From Clostridiales bacterium (lineage in GTDB: Bacteria; Bacillota; Clostridia; Lachnospirales; Lachnospiraceae): a stretch of DNA of 64,000 nt. Positions 16,564 to 27,767 of this stretch are shown here, piece after piece. Made by a program: the position numbers and the translations under genes. Positions within the stretch are counted from its first letter, which is position 1. Every line of letters begins with the position of its first letter. The notes beneath the pieces were generated by a model. It was given only the letters and a program-made list of their open reading frames with translations, had not been told where the DNA came from and made no database searches. The stretch spans positions 22,081-86,080 of the forward strand of contig JAATFT010000006.1 of the NCBI GenBank assembly GCA_015655075.1, written 5' to 3'.

Positions 16564-16590
16564 GTGGGAGGGCAATCCCGATAAGACCAC
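16564..16590 (+). promoter_or_regulatory. Putative L1-binding leader site before rplK
   Basis: GTGGGAGGG followed by CCCGATAAGACCAC forms the short hairpin and internal loop that mimics the L1 site of 23S rRNA and mediates autorepression of the L11-L1 mRNA in Bacillota. A related arrangement recurs before rplA at 17051-17161. Confidence 0.65.
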
Positions 16591-16611
16591 AATTTTAGGA
16601 GGTATGCTATA

Positions 16612-17037
16612 ATGGCAAAGAAAGTTACAGGTTATATTAAATTACAAATACCTGCTGCAAAGGCTACACCGGCTCCACCGGTTGGCCCGGCTTTAGGTCA
16701 GCACGGTGTTAACATCGTACAATTTACGAAAGAATTTAACGCTAGAACCGCAGATCAGGAAGGAATGATAATTCCTGTTGTAATTACGGTATATCAGGAC
16801 AGAAGTTTCAGCTTTATTACAAAGACTCCGCCTGCCGCAGTCCTTTTAAAGAAAGCATGCAATATTAAATCCGGTTCTGCTACACCCAATAAGACTAAGG
16901 TTGCTACGATTACAAAAGCAGAAGTAAAGAAAATAGCAGAACTTAAGATACCGGATTTAAATGCGGCAAATATTGAGTCGGCAATCAGTATGATATCCGG
17001 TACCGCAAGAAGCATGGGAATTACTGTAGTTGACTAA
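16612..17037 (+). CDS. rplK: Large ribosomal subunit protein uL11
   Basis: A 141-residue protein of standard length. It has [33 protein letters not shown] and the C-terminal rRNA-binding domain ending SMGITVVD. It builds the GTPase-associated centre with L10 and L7/L12. Strong ribosome site AGGAGG upstream. Confidence 0.98.
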   Translation: MAKKVTGYIKLQIPAAKATPAPPVGPALGQHGVNIVQFTKEFNARTADQEGMIIPVVITVYQDRSFSFITKTPPAAVLLKKACNIKSGSATPNKTKVATITKAEVKKIAELKIPDLNAANIESAISMISGTARSMGITVVD

Positions 17038-17050
17038 GAAATTATAAACT

Positions 17051-17161
17051 GTGGGAGGGTAATGGTTGTACGGCAGCCATCGGCTGTATGACAGCGATGG
17101 GTTAGTTGTAGAGCAGTCAATATACATGAGAGGAATCATGTATAACTCCCGATAATACCAC
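17051..17161 (+). promoter_or_regulatory. Second L1-type leader structure before rplA
   Basis: GTGGGAGGGTAATGG at the 5' side and CTCCCGATAATACCAC at the 3' side bracket about 80 nt that can itself fold (CAGCCATCGGCTG, ACATGAGAGGAATCATGT). The flanks resemble the L1 site at 16564-16590 with an insertion in its loop. Its role in repression by L1 is inference. Confidence 0.5.
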
Positions 17162-17176
17162 TAGGAGGTTAATAGA

Positions 17177-17869
17177 ATGAAAAGAGGAAAAAAATATGCC
17201 GAAGCTGCCAAGCTTATCGACAGAGCAAGCTTTTATGATGCAGAAGAGGCGGTTAGTTTAGTTAAAAAATCAGCGGTTGCTAAATTTGATGAGACAATAG
17301 AAGCCCATATCAGACTTGGCGTAGACGGACGTCATGCCGACCAGCAGGTGCGCGGGGCGGTTGTTCTACCTCATGGAACAGGTAAAACTGTTAAAGTGCT
17401 TGTATTTGCAAAAGGCGATAAGGTTGCCGAAGCAGAAGCGGCAGGAGCGGATCATATCGGCGGTGACGAATTAGTACCTAAGATTCAAAATGAAGGCTGG
17501 CTGGATTTCGATGTTGTAGTTGCAACTCCGGATATGATGGGTGTTGTAGGACGTTTGGGACGTGTTCTCGGACCCAAGGGCTTAATGCCTAACCCCAAGG
17601 CCGGTACTGTTACCATGGATGTAACAAAAGCTGTTAAGGATATCAAAGCAGGTAAGATCGAGTACAGATTAGACAAAACCAATATTATTCATGTGCCGTT
17701 GGGAAAAGCTTCTTTTAGCGAGGAGCAATTAGCGGACAACTTCCATACGCTGATTGGTGCAATCAATAAAGCAAAACCATCTGCTGCAAAAGGACAATAT
17801 CTTAAGAGTGTCACATTGGTTTCTACAATGGGACCTGGTGTAAAACTAAATACAGCTAAATTAGTCTGA
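17177..17869 (+). CDS. rplA: Large ribosomal subunit protein uL1
   Basis: A 230-residue protein of family length. Conserved segments are [54 protein letters not shown] and [14 protein letters not shown]. It forms the L1 stalk that moves deacylated tRNA and probably represses its own mRNA through the leader sites upstream. Confidence 0.98.
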   Translation: MKRGKKYAEAAKLIDRASFYDAEEAVSLVKKSAVAKFDETIEAHIRLGVDGRHADQQVRGAVVLPHGTGKTVKVLVFAKGDKVAEAEAAGADHIGGDELVPKIQNEGWLDFDVVVATPDMMGVVGRLGRVLGPKGLMPNPKAGTVTMDVTKAVKDIKAGKIEYRLDKTNIIHVPLGKASFSEEQLADNFHTLIGAINKAKPSAAKGQYLKSVTLVSTMGPGVKLNTAKLV

Positions 17870-17898
17870 TCTTTTTGCAAAGAAAATTTGATTTGTGG

Positions 17899-18104
17899 TT
17901 GACACTATAATAGATTGATGTTATACTTTTGAATGCAATAGCTGCCGAAGACAGTAGGTGCCGTAAGGCATAAGTCGAATACGCCTACCGAGGGATAAGA
18001 ATTTTTTGATGACTTATATCAACCCCTTACTGTTCTTCAGTAAGGGGTTTTATTCTGCAAGCAGATGGTTCGAAGGCAATTATGTAAAATCGAAAAGGAG
18101 GTGT
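17899..18104 (+). promoter_or_regulatory. Promoter and L10 leader with attenuator upstream of rplJ
   Basis: A promoter TTGACA (17899-17904), 17 bp, TATACT (17922-17927) starts a leader of about 175 nt. It contains the conserved L10-leader-like elements (CTGCCGAAGACAGTAGGTG, GCCGTAAGGC, CGCCTACCGAGGG) and then the intrinsic terminator ACCCCTTACTG/CAGTAAGGGGT with TTTTATT at 18022-18054. Excess L10-L12 complex is known to bind such leaders and favour termination. The ribosome site AAGGAGGTG closes the region. Confidence 0.8.
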
Positions 18105-18110
18105 ACTAAA

Positions 18111-18605
18111 ATGGCAAAAGTAGAAATCAAACAACCTATCGTTGATGAAATTAAAGGTTATGTAAACAGTGCTAAAGCAATTGTAGCTGTAGACTACCGG
18201 GGGCTTACTGTGGAAGAGGATACGAAGCTTCGTAAGCAGTTAAGAGAAGCAGGTGTTGTATATAAAGTTTATAAAAACACATTGTTAAAGCGTGCATTTG
18301 AAGGAACGGTATATGAAGCTTTATACAAGCATTTAGAAGGACCGACGGCCGTAGCATTTGGAGTTGATGATACAACTGCTCCTGCAAGAATTATCAATGA
18401 TGTGATGAAAGATTCTCCCAAGCTGGAATTTAAAGCCGGTGTTGTTGAAGGAATCTACTATGATGAAAAAGGTCTTCAGATTATTGCAACAATTCCATCA
18501 AGAGAAGTGCTTATTTCCCAATTACTTGGAAGTCTGCAATCTCCTATTACCAACTTTGCCCGTGTTCTTAAGCAGATTGCTGAAAAACAAGAGGGAGTGG
18601 CATAG
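18111..18605 (+). CDS. rplJ: Large ribosomal subunit protein uL10
   Basis: A 164-residue protein starting ATG 18111 (MAKVEIKQPIVDEIKGYV) directly after AAGGAGGTG. It has the N-terminal RNA-binding domain (AIVAVDYRGLTVEEDTKLR, VYKNTLLKRAF) and the C-terminal helix that carries the L7/L12 dimers (LLGSLQSPITNFARVLKQI). The frame stays open upstream through the leader terminator, but those codons are not coding. Confidence 0.97.
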   Translation: MAKVEIKQPIVDEIKGYVNSAKAIVAVDYRGLTVEEDTKLRKQLREAGVVYKVYKNTLLKRAFEGTVYEALYKHLEGPTAVAFGVDDTTAPARIINDVMKDSPKLEFKAGVVEGIYYDEKGLQIIATIPSREVLISQLLGSLQSPITNFARVLKQIAEKQEGVA

Positions 18606-18677
18606 TAAATATTATAAGGTTGGATTTAACCAAAAATAAAAATATAAGTAAAACAAATAAAAACGGAGGTTTGAATA

Positions 18678-19043
18678 ATGACAACTCAGGAAATTATTGA
18701 AGCTATTAAGGGCTTAACAGTATTAGAATTAAATGAATTAGTAAAAGCATGTGAAGAAGAATTTGGCGTATCTGCGGCAGCAGGTCTAGTAGTAGCAGGA
18801 CCTGCGGCAGGTGCAGCAGTTGAAGAAGAAAAAACGGAATTTGATGTGGAATTAACAGAAGTTGGCGCCAACAAGGTTAAGGTTATCAAAGCGGTTCGTG
18901 AAATTACCGGTCTGGGCTTAAAAGAAGCGAAGGATCTTGTTGACGGAGCGCCTAAAACTATTAAAGAAGGTGCTTCTAAAGAGGAATCGGCAGATATCAA
19001 AACTAAACTTGAAGCAGAAGGCGCTAAAGTTACAATTAAATAA
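18678..19043 (+). CDS. rplL: Large ribosomal subunit protein bL12 (L7/L12)
   Basis: A 121-residue acidic protein. N-terminal dimerisation domain ([19 protein letters not shown]), an Ala-rich hinge ([19 protein letters not shown]) and the C-terminal factor-binding domain ([31 protein letters not shown]). It recruits EF-Tu and EF-G to the ribosome. Followed by a strong terminator. Confidence 0.98.
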   Translation: MTTQEIIEAIKGLTVLELNELVKACEEEFGVSAAAGLVVAGPAAGAAVEEEKTEFDVELTEVGANKVKVIKAVREITGLGLKEAKDLVDGAPKTIKEGASKEESADIKTKLEAEGAKVTIK

Positions 19044-19058
19044 TGCCGATTGCAGAAG

Positions 19059-19094
19059 AGTCTGTCCCGCAAATATACAGGGACGGACTTTTTT
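19059..19094 (+). terminator. Intrinsic terminator after rplL
   Basis: Stem AGTCTGTCCC/GGGACGGACT with a run of six T. It separates the rplJL unit from rpoBC. Confidence 0.9.
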
Positions 19095-19237
19095 CTTTGC
19101 TTATTCTTTATTTTAAAACCTCAATTGCCAGTTTGGCAGGGGTTCCCCGTATAGAGTATATATTTTTGGGTATACAATTAAATTAAGGGATAGTTTGCTT
19201 AAAGTTAGACAGAAATAAAAAAAGTCACAGAAATATG

Positions 19238-19266
19238 TTGACATCTTGAAAACCTTATGATAATAT
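19238..19266 (+). promoter_or_regulatory. Promoter of rpoBC
   Basis: TTGACA (19238-19243), a 17-bp spacer and TATAAT-like TAATAT (19261-19266). The resulting leader is about 290 nt and holds two hairpins: ATACCAGC/GCTGGTAT near 19418-19436 and a larger one at 19488-19525. A short ORF spanning this leader has no ribosome site and is not called. Confidence 0.8.
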
Positions 19267-19487
19267 GAAAGATGCACTATTGTGCTGTAGTATGCCTATA
19301 AAGTCTATTATAGCACATATATGCGAAAATGAAAAGTATTTTTACAAAATTATTCTAAATATTTCTGAATATAGTCAAAGCGGATATTCCAGGTCTGCTG
19401 TGCTACTTGCTCAACCATACCAGCTTTGCTGGTATAAGGTTAAATTAAAAATCTAGAAGCGAAAATAACGGATATCAAACAATGACC

Positions 19488-19525
19488 TTTGCCTGGGCAG
19501 ATATCCTGGCATATACCCAGGCAAA
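19488..19525 (+). promoter_or_regulatory. Hairpin in the rpoB leader
   Basis: TTTGCCTGGG and CCCAGGCAAA form a perfect 10-bp stem with an 18-nt loop, followed by CGTTTTATG. It lies about 25 nt before the rpoB ribosome site. It could be a weak attenuator or a stabilising/processing element. Its role is not known. Confidence 0.5.
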
Positions 19526-19565
19526 CGTTTTATGTTAAATAAAATATCAAGGGGTGAAAACGTCA

Positions 19566-22500
19566 ATGGATAAAAACAGGATACGTCCAATCAAAGTTGG
19601 TAACAGCTTAAGAATGAGCTACTCGAGGCAGAAAGAAGTATTGGAAATGCCAAATCTTATTGAAGTTCAGAAAAACTCATATCAGTGGTTTTTAGATGAA
19701 GGACTAAAGGAGGTATTCGAAGATATTTCTCCAATCGAAGATTACAGCGGCCACTTAAGCTTGGAGTTCGTAGATTTTGTACTGTGTGAAGATGATGTGA
19801 AATATTCAATTGAAGAATGCAAGGAAAGAGATGCGACCTATGCAGCTCCACTAAAGGTTAAGGTCAGACTTCATAACAAAGAGAATGATGAAATCAATGA
19901 ACACGATATTTTTATGGGCGATTTACCATTAATGACGGAGACCGGAACCTTCGTTATTAACGGTGCCGAAAGAGTTATTGTCAGTCAGTTAGTACGTTCC
20001 CCCGGTATCTACTTTGCAATCGGACATGATAAAATCGGTAAAAAACTGTATTCCTCAACGGTAATTCCCAACAGAGGTGCGTGGCTGGAGTATGAAACAG
20101 ATTCCAATGATGTTTTCTATGTGCGTGTTGACCGTAACAGAAAAGTACCTATTACTGTTCTGATTCGTGCATTGGGGGTTGGAAGCAATGCCCAGATACA
20201 GGAATTATTTGGTGAAGAGCCTAAAATTGCAGCCAGTATAACCAAGGATCCGTCTGACAGCTATCAGGAGGGTTTACTTGAATTGTATAAAAAATTACGT
20301 CCAGGTGAGCCGCTTTCCGTAGAAAGTGCGGAATCTCTGATAAACAGTATGTTTTTTGATCCAAGAAGATATGATCTTGCCAAGGTGGGAAGATTTAAAT
20401 TTAATAAAAAGCTGGCATTAAGGAATCGTGTGGTTGGTTTTACACTAACCGAAGATGTAATTAATAAAGAAACCGGGGAAATTATTGCAAAAACCGGCAC
20501 CGTAATTACGGAACAAATCGCAAATGAAATTCAGAATGCAGCAGTCCGCTCCATTGTGGTACAAGCGGAAGAACGCAACGTCAAGATTCTTTCCAATTTA
20601 ATGGTTGACTTGGCTTACTACGTTGATGTCGATAAAAAGGAAATGGGTGTTACTGAAGAAGTTTATTATCCGGTATTGAAGGGTATTTTAGATGAATTTA
20701 AAAATATAGAAGATATTAAGACAGCGATCAAAAAGAGTATCAGTGAATTAATACCAAAGCACATTACAAAAGAAGATATAATTGCATCCATCAATTACAA
20801 TATTCATTTGGAATATGGGATTGGGAATGCAGATGATATAGACCATTTAGGAAACAGAAGAATCAGGGCGGTGGGCGAGTTATTGCAGAACCAGTATAGG
20901 ATCGGTCTTTCCAGGATGGAACGTGTGGTTAGGGAAAGAATGACCACACAGGATCTGGAAGGTGTCAGCCCTCAGTCCTTGATTAATATTAAACCTGTAA
21001 CTGCAGCCGTTAAGGAGTTCTTCGGGAGCTCCCAGCTGTCGCAGTTTATGGACCAGCATAATCCGTTAGGTGAATTAACTCATAAAAGACGTTTATCCGC
21101 TTTAGGACCGGGCGGTTTATCCAGAGACCGTGCAGGTTTTGAGGTCCGGGACGTTCACTATACTCATTACGGCAGAATGTGTCCCATTGAGACACCGGAA
21201 GGTCCCAACATCGGCCTTATCAATTCCCTGGCATCCTATGCGATTATTAATGAATATGGTTTTATTGAAGCACCTTACCGTAAAGTGGATAAATCGGATT
21301 CTAAGAATCCCAGGGTTACGGATGAAGTGGTTTATCTTGCTGCGGATGAAGAGGATAGATATGTAATCGCCCAGGCAAATGAACCGTTGGATGAAAATGG
21401 CTATTTCATCGAAACAAATGTATCCGGACGTTATAAAGAAGAATTTTCTGTATTTCAAAAGTATAAGATTGATTTGATGGACGTATCACCTAAGATGGTA
21501 TTCTCCGTGGCTACAGCTATGATTCCGTTCCTTGAAAATGACGATGCTAACCGTGCGTTAATGGGTTCTAACATGCAGCGGCAGGCCGTTCCCTTGTTAA
21601 TAACCGAATCTCCTGTGGTTGGCACCGGCATTGAGAGGAAGGCTGCCGTAGACTCCGGTGTTTGCATTATTTCCAAAAAAGCAGGTTTGGTGGAAAGAGC
21701 CACTTCCAGGGAAATAAATGTCAAGAATGATGACGGAACAAAATCTTCTCATAAATTATTAAAATTTGCAAGAAGTAACCAGGGTACGTGTATTAACCAA
21801 CGTCCTATCGTTACCAAAGGAGATAGGGTGGAGCCTGATCAGGTAATAGCGGACGGACCGTCTACTTACCAGGGTGAACTGGCACTTGGCAAGAATCCTT
21901 TAATCGGATTTATGACCTGGGAAGGCTACAATTACGAGGATGCCGTATTAATAAGTGAAAGATTAGTTCAGGAAGATGTTTACACCTCTGTTCATATTGA
22001 AGAATACGAAGCGGAATCCAGAGATACGAAACTGGGGCCGGAAGAGATTACAAGAGATGTTCCCGGCGTTGGTGACGATGCCCTTAAGGATCTGGACGAA
22101 AGGGGCATCATCAGAATCGGTGCGGAAGTCCGTGCGGGAGATATTCTGGTGGGGAAGGTTACACCGAAGGGAGAAACCGAGCTGACTGCAGAAGAAAGGC
22201 TGCTTCGTGCTATTTTCGGTGAAAAAGCAAGAGAGGTAAGAGATACTTCTTTGAGAGTTCCTCATGGGGAGTATGGAATCATTGTTGACGCCAAAGTATT
22301 TACCAGAGAAAATGGGGATGAATTATCTCCGGGCGTAAATGAAACCGTACGTGTATATATAGCCCAGAAAAGAAAAATTCAGGTTGGTGATAAGATGGCG
22401 GGACGTCATGGCAATAAGGGTGTTGTTTCCCGTGTATTGCCGGCGGAGGATATGCCGTTTTTACCCAACGGAAGACCATTAGATATTGTATTGAATCCAT

Positions 22501-23393
22501 TGGGCGTACCTTCCCGTATGAATATTGGACAGGTGCTTGAAATACATTTAGGTCTTGCGGCAAAAGTACTTGGTCTGAAGGCTGCCACTCCTGTATTTGA
22601 CGGTGCCAACGAGTATGATATTATGGATACTTTGGAACTGGCCGATGATTATGTCAATATGGCTTGGAAAGACTTTGATGCAAAATATAAAAATATATTG
22701 GACCTGGAATTAATGGATTATTTAAACAATAATAAAGCATACAGAGAGGAATGGAAGGGTGTTCCCATCAACCGTGACGGGAAGGTAAGGCTCCGCGACG
22801 GACGTACCGGAGAATACTTTGATGGATCTGTAACCGTAGGTTTTATGCACTACTTAAAGCTTCACCATTTGGTAGATGATAAGATCCACGCACGTTCTAC
22901 CGGTCCTTATTCCTTAGTAACCCAGCAACCCCTGGGCGGTAAAGCACAGTTTGGCGGCCAGAGGTTTGGCGAAATGGAAGTTTGGGCATTGGAAGCATAT
23001 GGCGCCGCTTATACGCTGCAGGAGATATTAACTGTGAAATCCGATGATGTTACCGGACGTGTGAAAACCTATGAAGCGATTATTAAAGGTGAAAACATTT
23101 CTGAACCGGGTATTCCCGAGTCCTTTAAGGTACTCCTTAAGGAATTGCAGTCATTGGCACTTGATGTTATTGTTCTGGATGAAAATGGTCAGGAAGTTAA
23201 GATGACTGAGAATATAGATTACGGCGATGGAGATTTAACGCCATTGATTGAGGGTGACAATAATTTCAGATATGATGAAGATTACGGTGAAGCCGGATAT
23301 CGTGAAACCTCTGCTGAAGAAGAGAGTTTTTTTGATTCCTTTGATGAGGATGCGGTTGACCTTAGTGACGTGGACAATGACCCGGAAGATTAA
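19566..23393 (+). CDS. rpoB: DNA-directed RNA polymerase subunit beta
   Basis: About 1275 residues. I choose ATG 19566 ([15 protein letters not shown]) because AGGGGTG lies 10 bp before it; a GTG at 19554 falls inside that site. Conserved blocks seen include [17 protein letters not shown], the rifampicin region ([32 protein letters not shown]), [20 protein letters not shown] sequence and [19 protein letters not shown]. The C-terminal 60 residues are strongly acidic. It forms the catalytic core with beta-prime. Confidence 0.98.
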   Translation: MDKNRIRPIKVGNSLRMSYSRQKEVLEMPNLIEVQKNSYQWFLDEGLKEVFEDISPIEDYSGHLSLEFVDFVLCEDDVKYSIEECKERDATYAAPLKVKVRLHNKENDEINEHDIFMGDLPLMTETGTFVINGAERVIVSQLVRSPGIYFAIGHDKIGKKLYSSTVIPNRGAWLEYETDSNDVFYVRVDRNRKVPITVLIRALGVGSNAQIQELFGEEPKIAASITKDPSDSYQEGLLELYKKLRPGEPLSVESAESLINSMFFDPRRYDLAKVGRFKFNKKLALRNRVVGFTLTEDVINKETGEIIAKTGTVITEQIANEIQNAAVRSIVVQAEERNVKILSNLMVDLAYYVDVDKKEMGVTEEVYYPVLKGILDEFKNIEDIKTAIKKSISELIPKHITKEDIIASINYNIHLEYGIGNADDIDHLGNRRIRAVGELLQNQYRIGLSRMERVVRERMTTQDLEGVSPQSLINIKPVTAAVKEFFGSSQLSQFMDQHNPLGELTHKRRLSALGPGGLSRDRAGFEVRDVHYTHYGRMCPIETPEGPNIGLINSLASYAIINEYGFIEAPYRKVDKSDSKNPRVTDEVVYLAADEEDRYVIAQANEPLDENGYFIETNVSGRYKEEFSVFQKYKIDLMDVSPKMVFSVATAMIPFLENDDANRALMGSNMQRQAVPLLITESPVVGTGIERKAAVDSGVCIISKKAGLVERATSREINVKNDDGTKSSHKLLKFARSNQGTCINQRPIVTKGDRVEPDQVIADGPSTYQGELALGKNPLIGFMTWEGYNYEDAVLISERLVQEDVYTSVHIEEYEAESRDTKLGPEEITRDVPGVGDDALKDLDERGIIRIGAEVRAGDILVGKVTPKGETELTAEERLLRAIFGEKAREVRDTSLRVPHGEYGIIVDAKVFTRENGDELSPGVNETVRVYIAQKRKIQVGDKMAGRHGNKGVVSRVLPAEDMPFLPNGRPLDIVLNPLGVPSRMNIGQVLEIHLGLAAKVLGLKAATPVFDGANEYDIMDTLELADDYVNMAWKDFDAKYKNILDLELMDYLNNNKAYREEWKGVPINRDGKVRLRDGRTGEYFDGSVTVGFMHYLKLHHLVDDKIHARSTGPYSLVTQQPLGGKAQFGGQRFGEMEVWALEAYGAAYTLQEILTVKSDDVTGRVKTYEAIIKGENISEPGIPESFKVLLKELQSLALDVIVLDENGQEVKMTENIDYGDGDLTPLIEGDNNFRYDEDYGEAGYRETSAEEESFFDSFDEDAVDLSDVDNDPED

Positions 23394-23476
23394 TTCATTA
23401 TCAGACATTCCTAAAAAGGTCAGTCTGATGTAAAAAATTGCAAACTTTTATTGTAGTTTGCAATGGGTGTAAAATA

Positions 23477-23550
23477 GAGTACTCTCGGAAACTCTTTGTA
23501 TGCAGATTTGTGCCGCAAAGATGCGTACAGGGGAGTTTCCGAGAGTGCTC
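23477..23550 (+). promoter_or_regulatory. Long stem-loop in the rpoB-rpoC spacer
   Basis: GAGTACTCTCGGAAACTC (23477-23494) pairs over 18 bp, with one G-U, with GAGTTTCCGAGAGTGCTC (23533-23550). The 38-nt loop may pair further (TGTATGCA with TGCGTACA). It ends only 7 nt before the rpoC ribosome site AAAAGGAGTG. It has no T run, so it is not a standard terminator. An RNase processing or translation-control site is possible. Confidence 0.75.
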
Positions 23551-23571
23551 AAATATGAAAAGGAGTGCCAG

Positions 23572-26500
23572 ATGATGCCAGAAGCAGTAAATAATGAAAG
23601 TGCTCAGGAAATTACCTATGACGCAATTAAAATTGGCTTAGCTTCTCCTGAGAAAATCAGAGAATGGTCAAGGGGTGAAGTAAAAAAGCCCGAGACGATA
23701 AATTACAGAACCTTAAAACCCGAAAAAGACGGTTTATTTTGTGAAAAGATATTCGGACCCAGCAAAGACTGGGAGTGCCATTGCGGTAAGTACAAAAAAA
23801 TCAGGTATAAGGGTGTGGTATGCGACCGGTGCGGTGTGGAAGTTACAAAAGCAAGTGTCCGCAGAGAGCGGATGGGCCATATTGAACTTGCGGCTCCTGT
23901 GTCCCATATCTGGTATTTTAAAGGAATTCCAAGCAGAATGGGCCTTATTTTGGACTTATCGCCAAGAACTTTGGAAAAAGTTCTTTATTTTGCCGCTTAT
24001 ATTGTATTGGATAAAGGAAACACGGATTTACAGTATAAACAGGTTTTAAATGAAAAGGAATACAGGGAGGCCTATGAAAAGTACGGCAATAAATTCAGAA
24101 TGGGAATGGGTGCGGAAGCAATCCAGGAGCTTTTGATTGCCATTAACTTAGAGGCGGAATCTGCGGAACTGAAAAAGGGTTTAAAAGATTCAACCGGACA
24201 AAAGAGGGCAAGAATTATCAAAAGACTTGAGGTGGTGGAAGCTTTCAGAGAATCCGGCAACAGGCCGGAATGGATGATTTTATCTGTAATTCCTGTTATT
24301 CCTCCGGATTTAAGGCCAATGGTACAATTGGACGGCGGACGTTTTGCAACCTCAGATATGAATGACTTATACAGAAGAATCATTAACCGTAATAACCGTT
24401 TAAAGAGACTTCTTGAATTAGGAGCGCCGGATATTATTGTACGCAATGAAAAGAGAATGCTGCAGGAAGCGGTGGATGCCCTTATTGATAACGGCAGAAG
24501 AGGGAGACCGGTTACCGGACCGGGAAACCGTGCGTTAAAGTCTTTATCCGATATGTTAAAGGGAAAACAGGGGCGTTTCCGCCAGAATTTACTTGGTAAA
24601 CGTGTTGACTATTCAGGGCGTTCCGTTATCGTTGTGGGGCCGGAATTAAAGATTTATCAGTGCGGTCTCCCCAAAGAAATGGCAATTGAATTATTTAAAC
24701 CCTTTGTTATGAAGGAATTAGTTGCCAGAGGAACCGCCCATAATATAAAATCTGCTAAAAAAATGGTGGAAAGACTTCAGCCGGAAGTCTGGGATGTGTT
24801 GGAAGAAGTGATCAGAGAACACCCGGTTATGCTAAACCGTGCTCCAACTCTTCACAGACTTGGTATTCAGGCTTTTGAACCGGTATTGGTGGAAGGCAAG
24901 GCGATTAAACTCCACCCGTTGGTATGTACCGCATTTAATGCCGACTTTGACGGTGACCAGATGGCTGTCCATTTGCCGTTATCGGTGGAGGCTCAGGCAG
25001 AATGCCGATTTTTACTGTTATCTCCCAATAATTTATTAAAACCCTCCGATGGTGCGCCTGTTGCCGTTCCTTCTCAGGATATGGTGCTTGGTATTTATTA
25101 CCTGACTTTACAAAAGCCTGGTGATAAGGGTGAAGGTCATTGCTTTAAAAGCGTAAATGAAGCAATTCTTGCTTATGAGAATGGAGCAATTACTTTGCAT
25201 GCCATGATTAAGGTGAGAAGGTCAGGTGTTAACAGTGAAGGTCTATTGGAGACAAAGATGATAGAATCTACCTTAGGGCGCTTGCTCTTTAATGAGATCA
25301 TCAGCCAGGATTTGGGTTTTATTGACCGTTCAAAACCGGAAAACTTTTTATTACCGGAAATTGACTTCCACGTTGGTAAGAAGCAGTTAAAGAAAATTCT
25401 GGAGAAGTGCATCAATATCCACGGCGCTACAAAGACTGCCGAAACCTTAGATTCAATTAAGGCGCTGGGATATAAATATTCCACCAGAGCCGCCATGACA
25501 GTATCCATTTCCGATATGACAGTGCCTCCGGAGAAAAAAACTATTATTGCGGATGCAGAAGCGAGAGTGGAGGAAATCTCCAAGAATTTCCGCCGCGGTC
25601 TTATGACGGAAGACGAAAGGTATAAAGCGGTTATTGAAACCTGGAAGGTTGCCGATGATGATATAACGGAAGCGCTTCTTAGCGGGCTTGATAAATATAA
25701 TAATATTTTTATGATGGCTGACTCCGGTGCCCGTGGTTCCGATAAGCAGATTAAACAGCTTGCCGGTATGCGTGGACTTATGGCGGATACATCCGGCCGT
25801 ACCATTGAGCTGCCGATTATATCAAACTTCCGTGAAGGTCTGGACGTATTGGAATACTTCATTTCCGCCCACGGTGCAAGAAAGGGGCTCTCCGATACCG
25901 CTCTTCGTACCGCCGACTCCGGATATCTGACCCGCCGTCTGGTAGACGTATCCCAGGATTTAATTATCCGTGAAGTAGACTGCTGTGAAGGAAAAGAAAT
26001 TCCGGGTATGTGGATTAAAGCCTTTACCGACGGCAATGAAGTAATTGAAAGTTTGGAAGAGCGTATTACAGGAAGATATTCCTGTGAAACCATTGTGGAT
26101 GATAATGGTGAAGTGATTGTCAAGGCAAACCACATGATCACACCAAGAAGAGCGGCAAGAATTGTTGCCATCAAGAAAGTACAGGAAGCAGGCTTTAATG
26201 CTAAAGTTAAAATTCGTACCGTTCTTACCTGCAAGTCACATATTGGTGTATGCGCCAAATGCTATGGCGCCAACCTGGCTACCGGTGAAGCAGTTCAGGT
26301 CGGTGAAGCAGTAGGTATCATTGCCGCCCAGTCTATCGGCGAACCCGGTACACAGCTTACCATGCGTACTTTCCATACCGGCGGTGTTGCGGGTGATGAT
26401 ATCACACAAGGCCTTCCCCGTGTGGAAGAGCTTTTTGAAGCAAGAAAGCCTAAGGGCCTTGCAATTATTGCTGAATTCGGCGGCGTTGTAACTATTAAGG

Positions 26501-27342
26501 ACACAAAGAAAAAACGGGAAATAATCGTAACCAATGAGGAAACCGGTGAATCCAAAGCGTATTTAATTCCTTATGGTTCCAGAATCAAAGTTTCAGACGG
26601 AGATATCCTGGAAGCCGGGGATGAGTTAACGGAAGGCAGCGTAAATCCTCATGATATCCTTAAGATTAAGGGTGTCCGCGCCGTACAGGATTATATGATC
26701 CAGGAGGTTCAGCGTGTATACCGTCTGCAGGGCGTTGAAATCAACGATAAGCATATTGAGGTTATCATTCGTCAGATGCTTAAGAAGATCCGTATTGAAA
26801 ACAGCGGTGAATCGGATTTATTACCCGGTAAATTGGTGGATACTTTAGAATTTGACGATATTAATGAAAAATTGAAAGCAGAGGAATTACCGCTTGCAGA
26901 AGGCAAGCAGGTAATGCTTGGTATTACCAAGGCGTCCTTAGCGACCAATTCCTTCCTGTCTGCCGCATCCTTCCAGGAGACTACAAAAGTCCTAACTGAA
27001 GCGGCTATTAACGGAAAGGTGGATCCCCTTATCGGTTTGAAGGAAAATGTTATCATCGGTAAGTTGATTCCTGCCGGCACCGGTATGAAAAGATACCGTT
27101 CCGTAAAATTAGACAGTGACATGGACGAGGAATTATTAATCTCCGAAGATTTTGAAGATGATGATTATTCAAATTTTCATTATTCGGAATCCGCCATGGA
27201 TGATATTGACGGTATCGAAGTCGATGAGTTTGACGATGAGGAAGAATTAAATGAGGATGAGTTAAATGAGGAAGAATTAAATGACGAAGAGTTAGGTGAC
27301 GATGACTTTTTAACGGAAGATTATGCCGAAGACAACAAATGA
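23572..27342 (+). CDS. rpoC: DNA-directed RNA polymerase subunit beta-prime
   Basis: About 1256 residues, starting at the ATG pair 23572/23575 after AAAAGGAGTG; a longer in-frame start inside the hairpin is unlikely. It has the zinc site [20 protein letters not shown], the active-site NADFDGDQM, the rudder/switch region [18 protein letters not shown], the second zinc site [13 protein letters not shown] and the trigger-loop region ([18 protein letters not shown]). The last 65 residues are an acidic tail with a short tandem repeat ([15 protein letters not shown]). Confidence 0.98.
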   Translation: MMPEAVNNESAQEITYDAIKIGLASPEKIREWSRGEVKKPETINYRTLKPEKDGLFCEKIFGPSKDWECHCGKYKKIRYKGVVCDRCGVEVTKASVRRERMGHIELAAPVSHIWYFKGIPSRMGLILDLSPRTLEKVLYFAAYIVLDKGNTDLQYKQVLNEKEYREAYEKYGNKFRMGMGAEAIQELLIAINLEAESAELKKGLKDSTGQKRARIIKRLEVVEAFRESGNRPEWMILSVIPVIPPDLRPMVQLDGGRFATSDMNDLYRRIINRNNRLKRLLELGAPDIIVRNEKRMLQEAVDALIDNGRRGRPVTGPGNRALKSLSDMLKGKQGRFRQNLLGKRVDYSGRSVIVVGPELKIYQCGLPKEMAIELFKPFVMKELVARGTAHNIKSAKKMVERLQPEVWDVLEEVIREHPVMLNRAPTLHRLGIQAFEPVLVEGKAIKLHPLVCTAFNADFDGDQMAVHLPLSVEAQAECRFLLLSPNNLLKPSDGAPVAVPSQDMVLGIYYLTLQKPGDKGEGHCFKSVNEAILAYENGAITLHAMIKVRRSGVNSEGLLETKMIESTLGRLLFNEIISQDLGFIDRSKPENFLLPEIDFHVGKKQLKKILEKCINIHGATKTAETLDSIKALGYKYSTRAAMTVSISDMTVPPEKKTIIADAEARVEEISKNFRRGLMTEDERYKAVIETWKVADDDITEALLSGLDKYNNIFMMADSGARGSDKQIKQLAGMRGLMADTSGRTIELPIISNFREGLDVLEYFISAHGARKGLSDTALRTADSGYLTRRLVDVSQDLIIREVDCCEGKEIPGMWIKAFTDGNEVIESLEERITGRYSCETIVDDNGEVIVKANHMITPRRAARIVAIKKVQEAGFNAKVKIRTVLTCKSHIGVCAKCYGANLATGEAVQVGEAVGIIAAQSIGEPGTQLTMRTFHTGGVAGDDITQGLPRVEELFEARKPKGLAIIAEFGGVVTIKDTKKKREIIVTNEETGESKAYLIPYGSRIKVSDGDILEAGDELTEGSVNPHDILKIKGVRAVQDYMIQEVQRVYRLQGVEINDKHIEVIIRQMLKKIRIENSGESDLLPGKLVDTLEFDDINEKLKAEELPLAEGKQVMLGITKASLATNSFLSAASFQETTKVLTEAAINGKVDPLIGLKENVIIGKLIPAGTGMKRYRSVKLDSDMDEELLISEDFEDDDYSNFHYSESAMDDIDGIEVDEFDDEEELNEDELNEEELNDEELGDDDFLTEDYAEDNK

Positions 27343-27372
27343 TCCGGAATAATTTATAGAGATAGATAAAAG

Positions 27373-27425
27373 GCCTGTCCTGAAATGAAAGGTTTTTAAA
27401 ACTTTTGTTTCAGACAGGCTTTTTG
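27373..27425 (+). terminator. Intrinsic terminator after rpoC
   Basis: GCCTGTCCTGAAA pairs with TTTCAGACAGGC and is followed by TTTTT. It ends the rpoBC transcript. Confidence 0.85.
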
Positions 27426-27572
27426 TGCAGATACCAGTGCTTTCTGTCAATTTGTATTGTGCCTGCCCACCGCTTACGCTTTGCTAAGAAGCGGGGGATT
27501 TATTTGCAAGGTAAAAAAATGGGAAAACCCAATTTTTTAATTATTTTAATATATTATATTATTTTATAATTG

Positions 27573-27622
27573 TTGACATATATATTGTGCTGATATATAA
27601 TGTTAAACACAATATGTTGTGT
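27573..27622 (+). promoter_or_regulatory. Promoter with putative NrdR boxes upstream of the ribonucleotide reductase
   Basis: A consensus promoter TTGACA (27573-27578), 17 bp, TATAAT (27596-27601) lies 166 bp before the gene. ACACAATATGTTGTGT at 27607-27622 fits the 16-bp palindromic NrdR box. A weaker half-matching copy (GACATATATATTGTGC, 27575-27590) overlaps the promoter, 32 bp upstream, close to three helical turns. Paired boxes at this spacing are characteristic of NrdR repression of nrd genes. The remaining 27343-27767 spacer holds only the rpoC terminator and AT-rich DNA. Confidence 0.75.
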
Positions 27623-27767
27623 TTTGACCTGTATTAAATGAACATAATAAGATATATTCCACGTTATGGCGGCTTTCCTATCAGACCGCAAGTACAGGAG
27701 TAATTTACAGCGGATATCAACATAATAGAATAGGAATATAGATTCGGATTGAATTGGAGGTATAAGC

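Noticed and set aside
19265..19456. A 63-codon frame in the rpoB leader
   Set aside because: Starts at the -10 region of the rpoBC promoter and has no ribosome site.
25173..26258. A 361-codon minus-strand frame inside rpoC
   Set aside because: Antisense shadow of a conserved essential gene, with no ribosome site or recognisable family.
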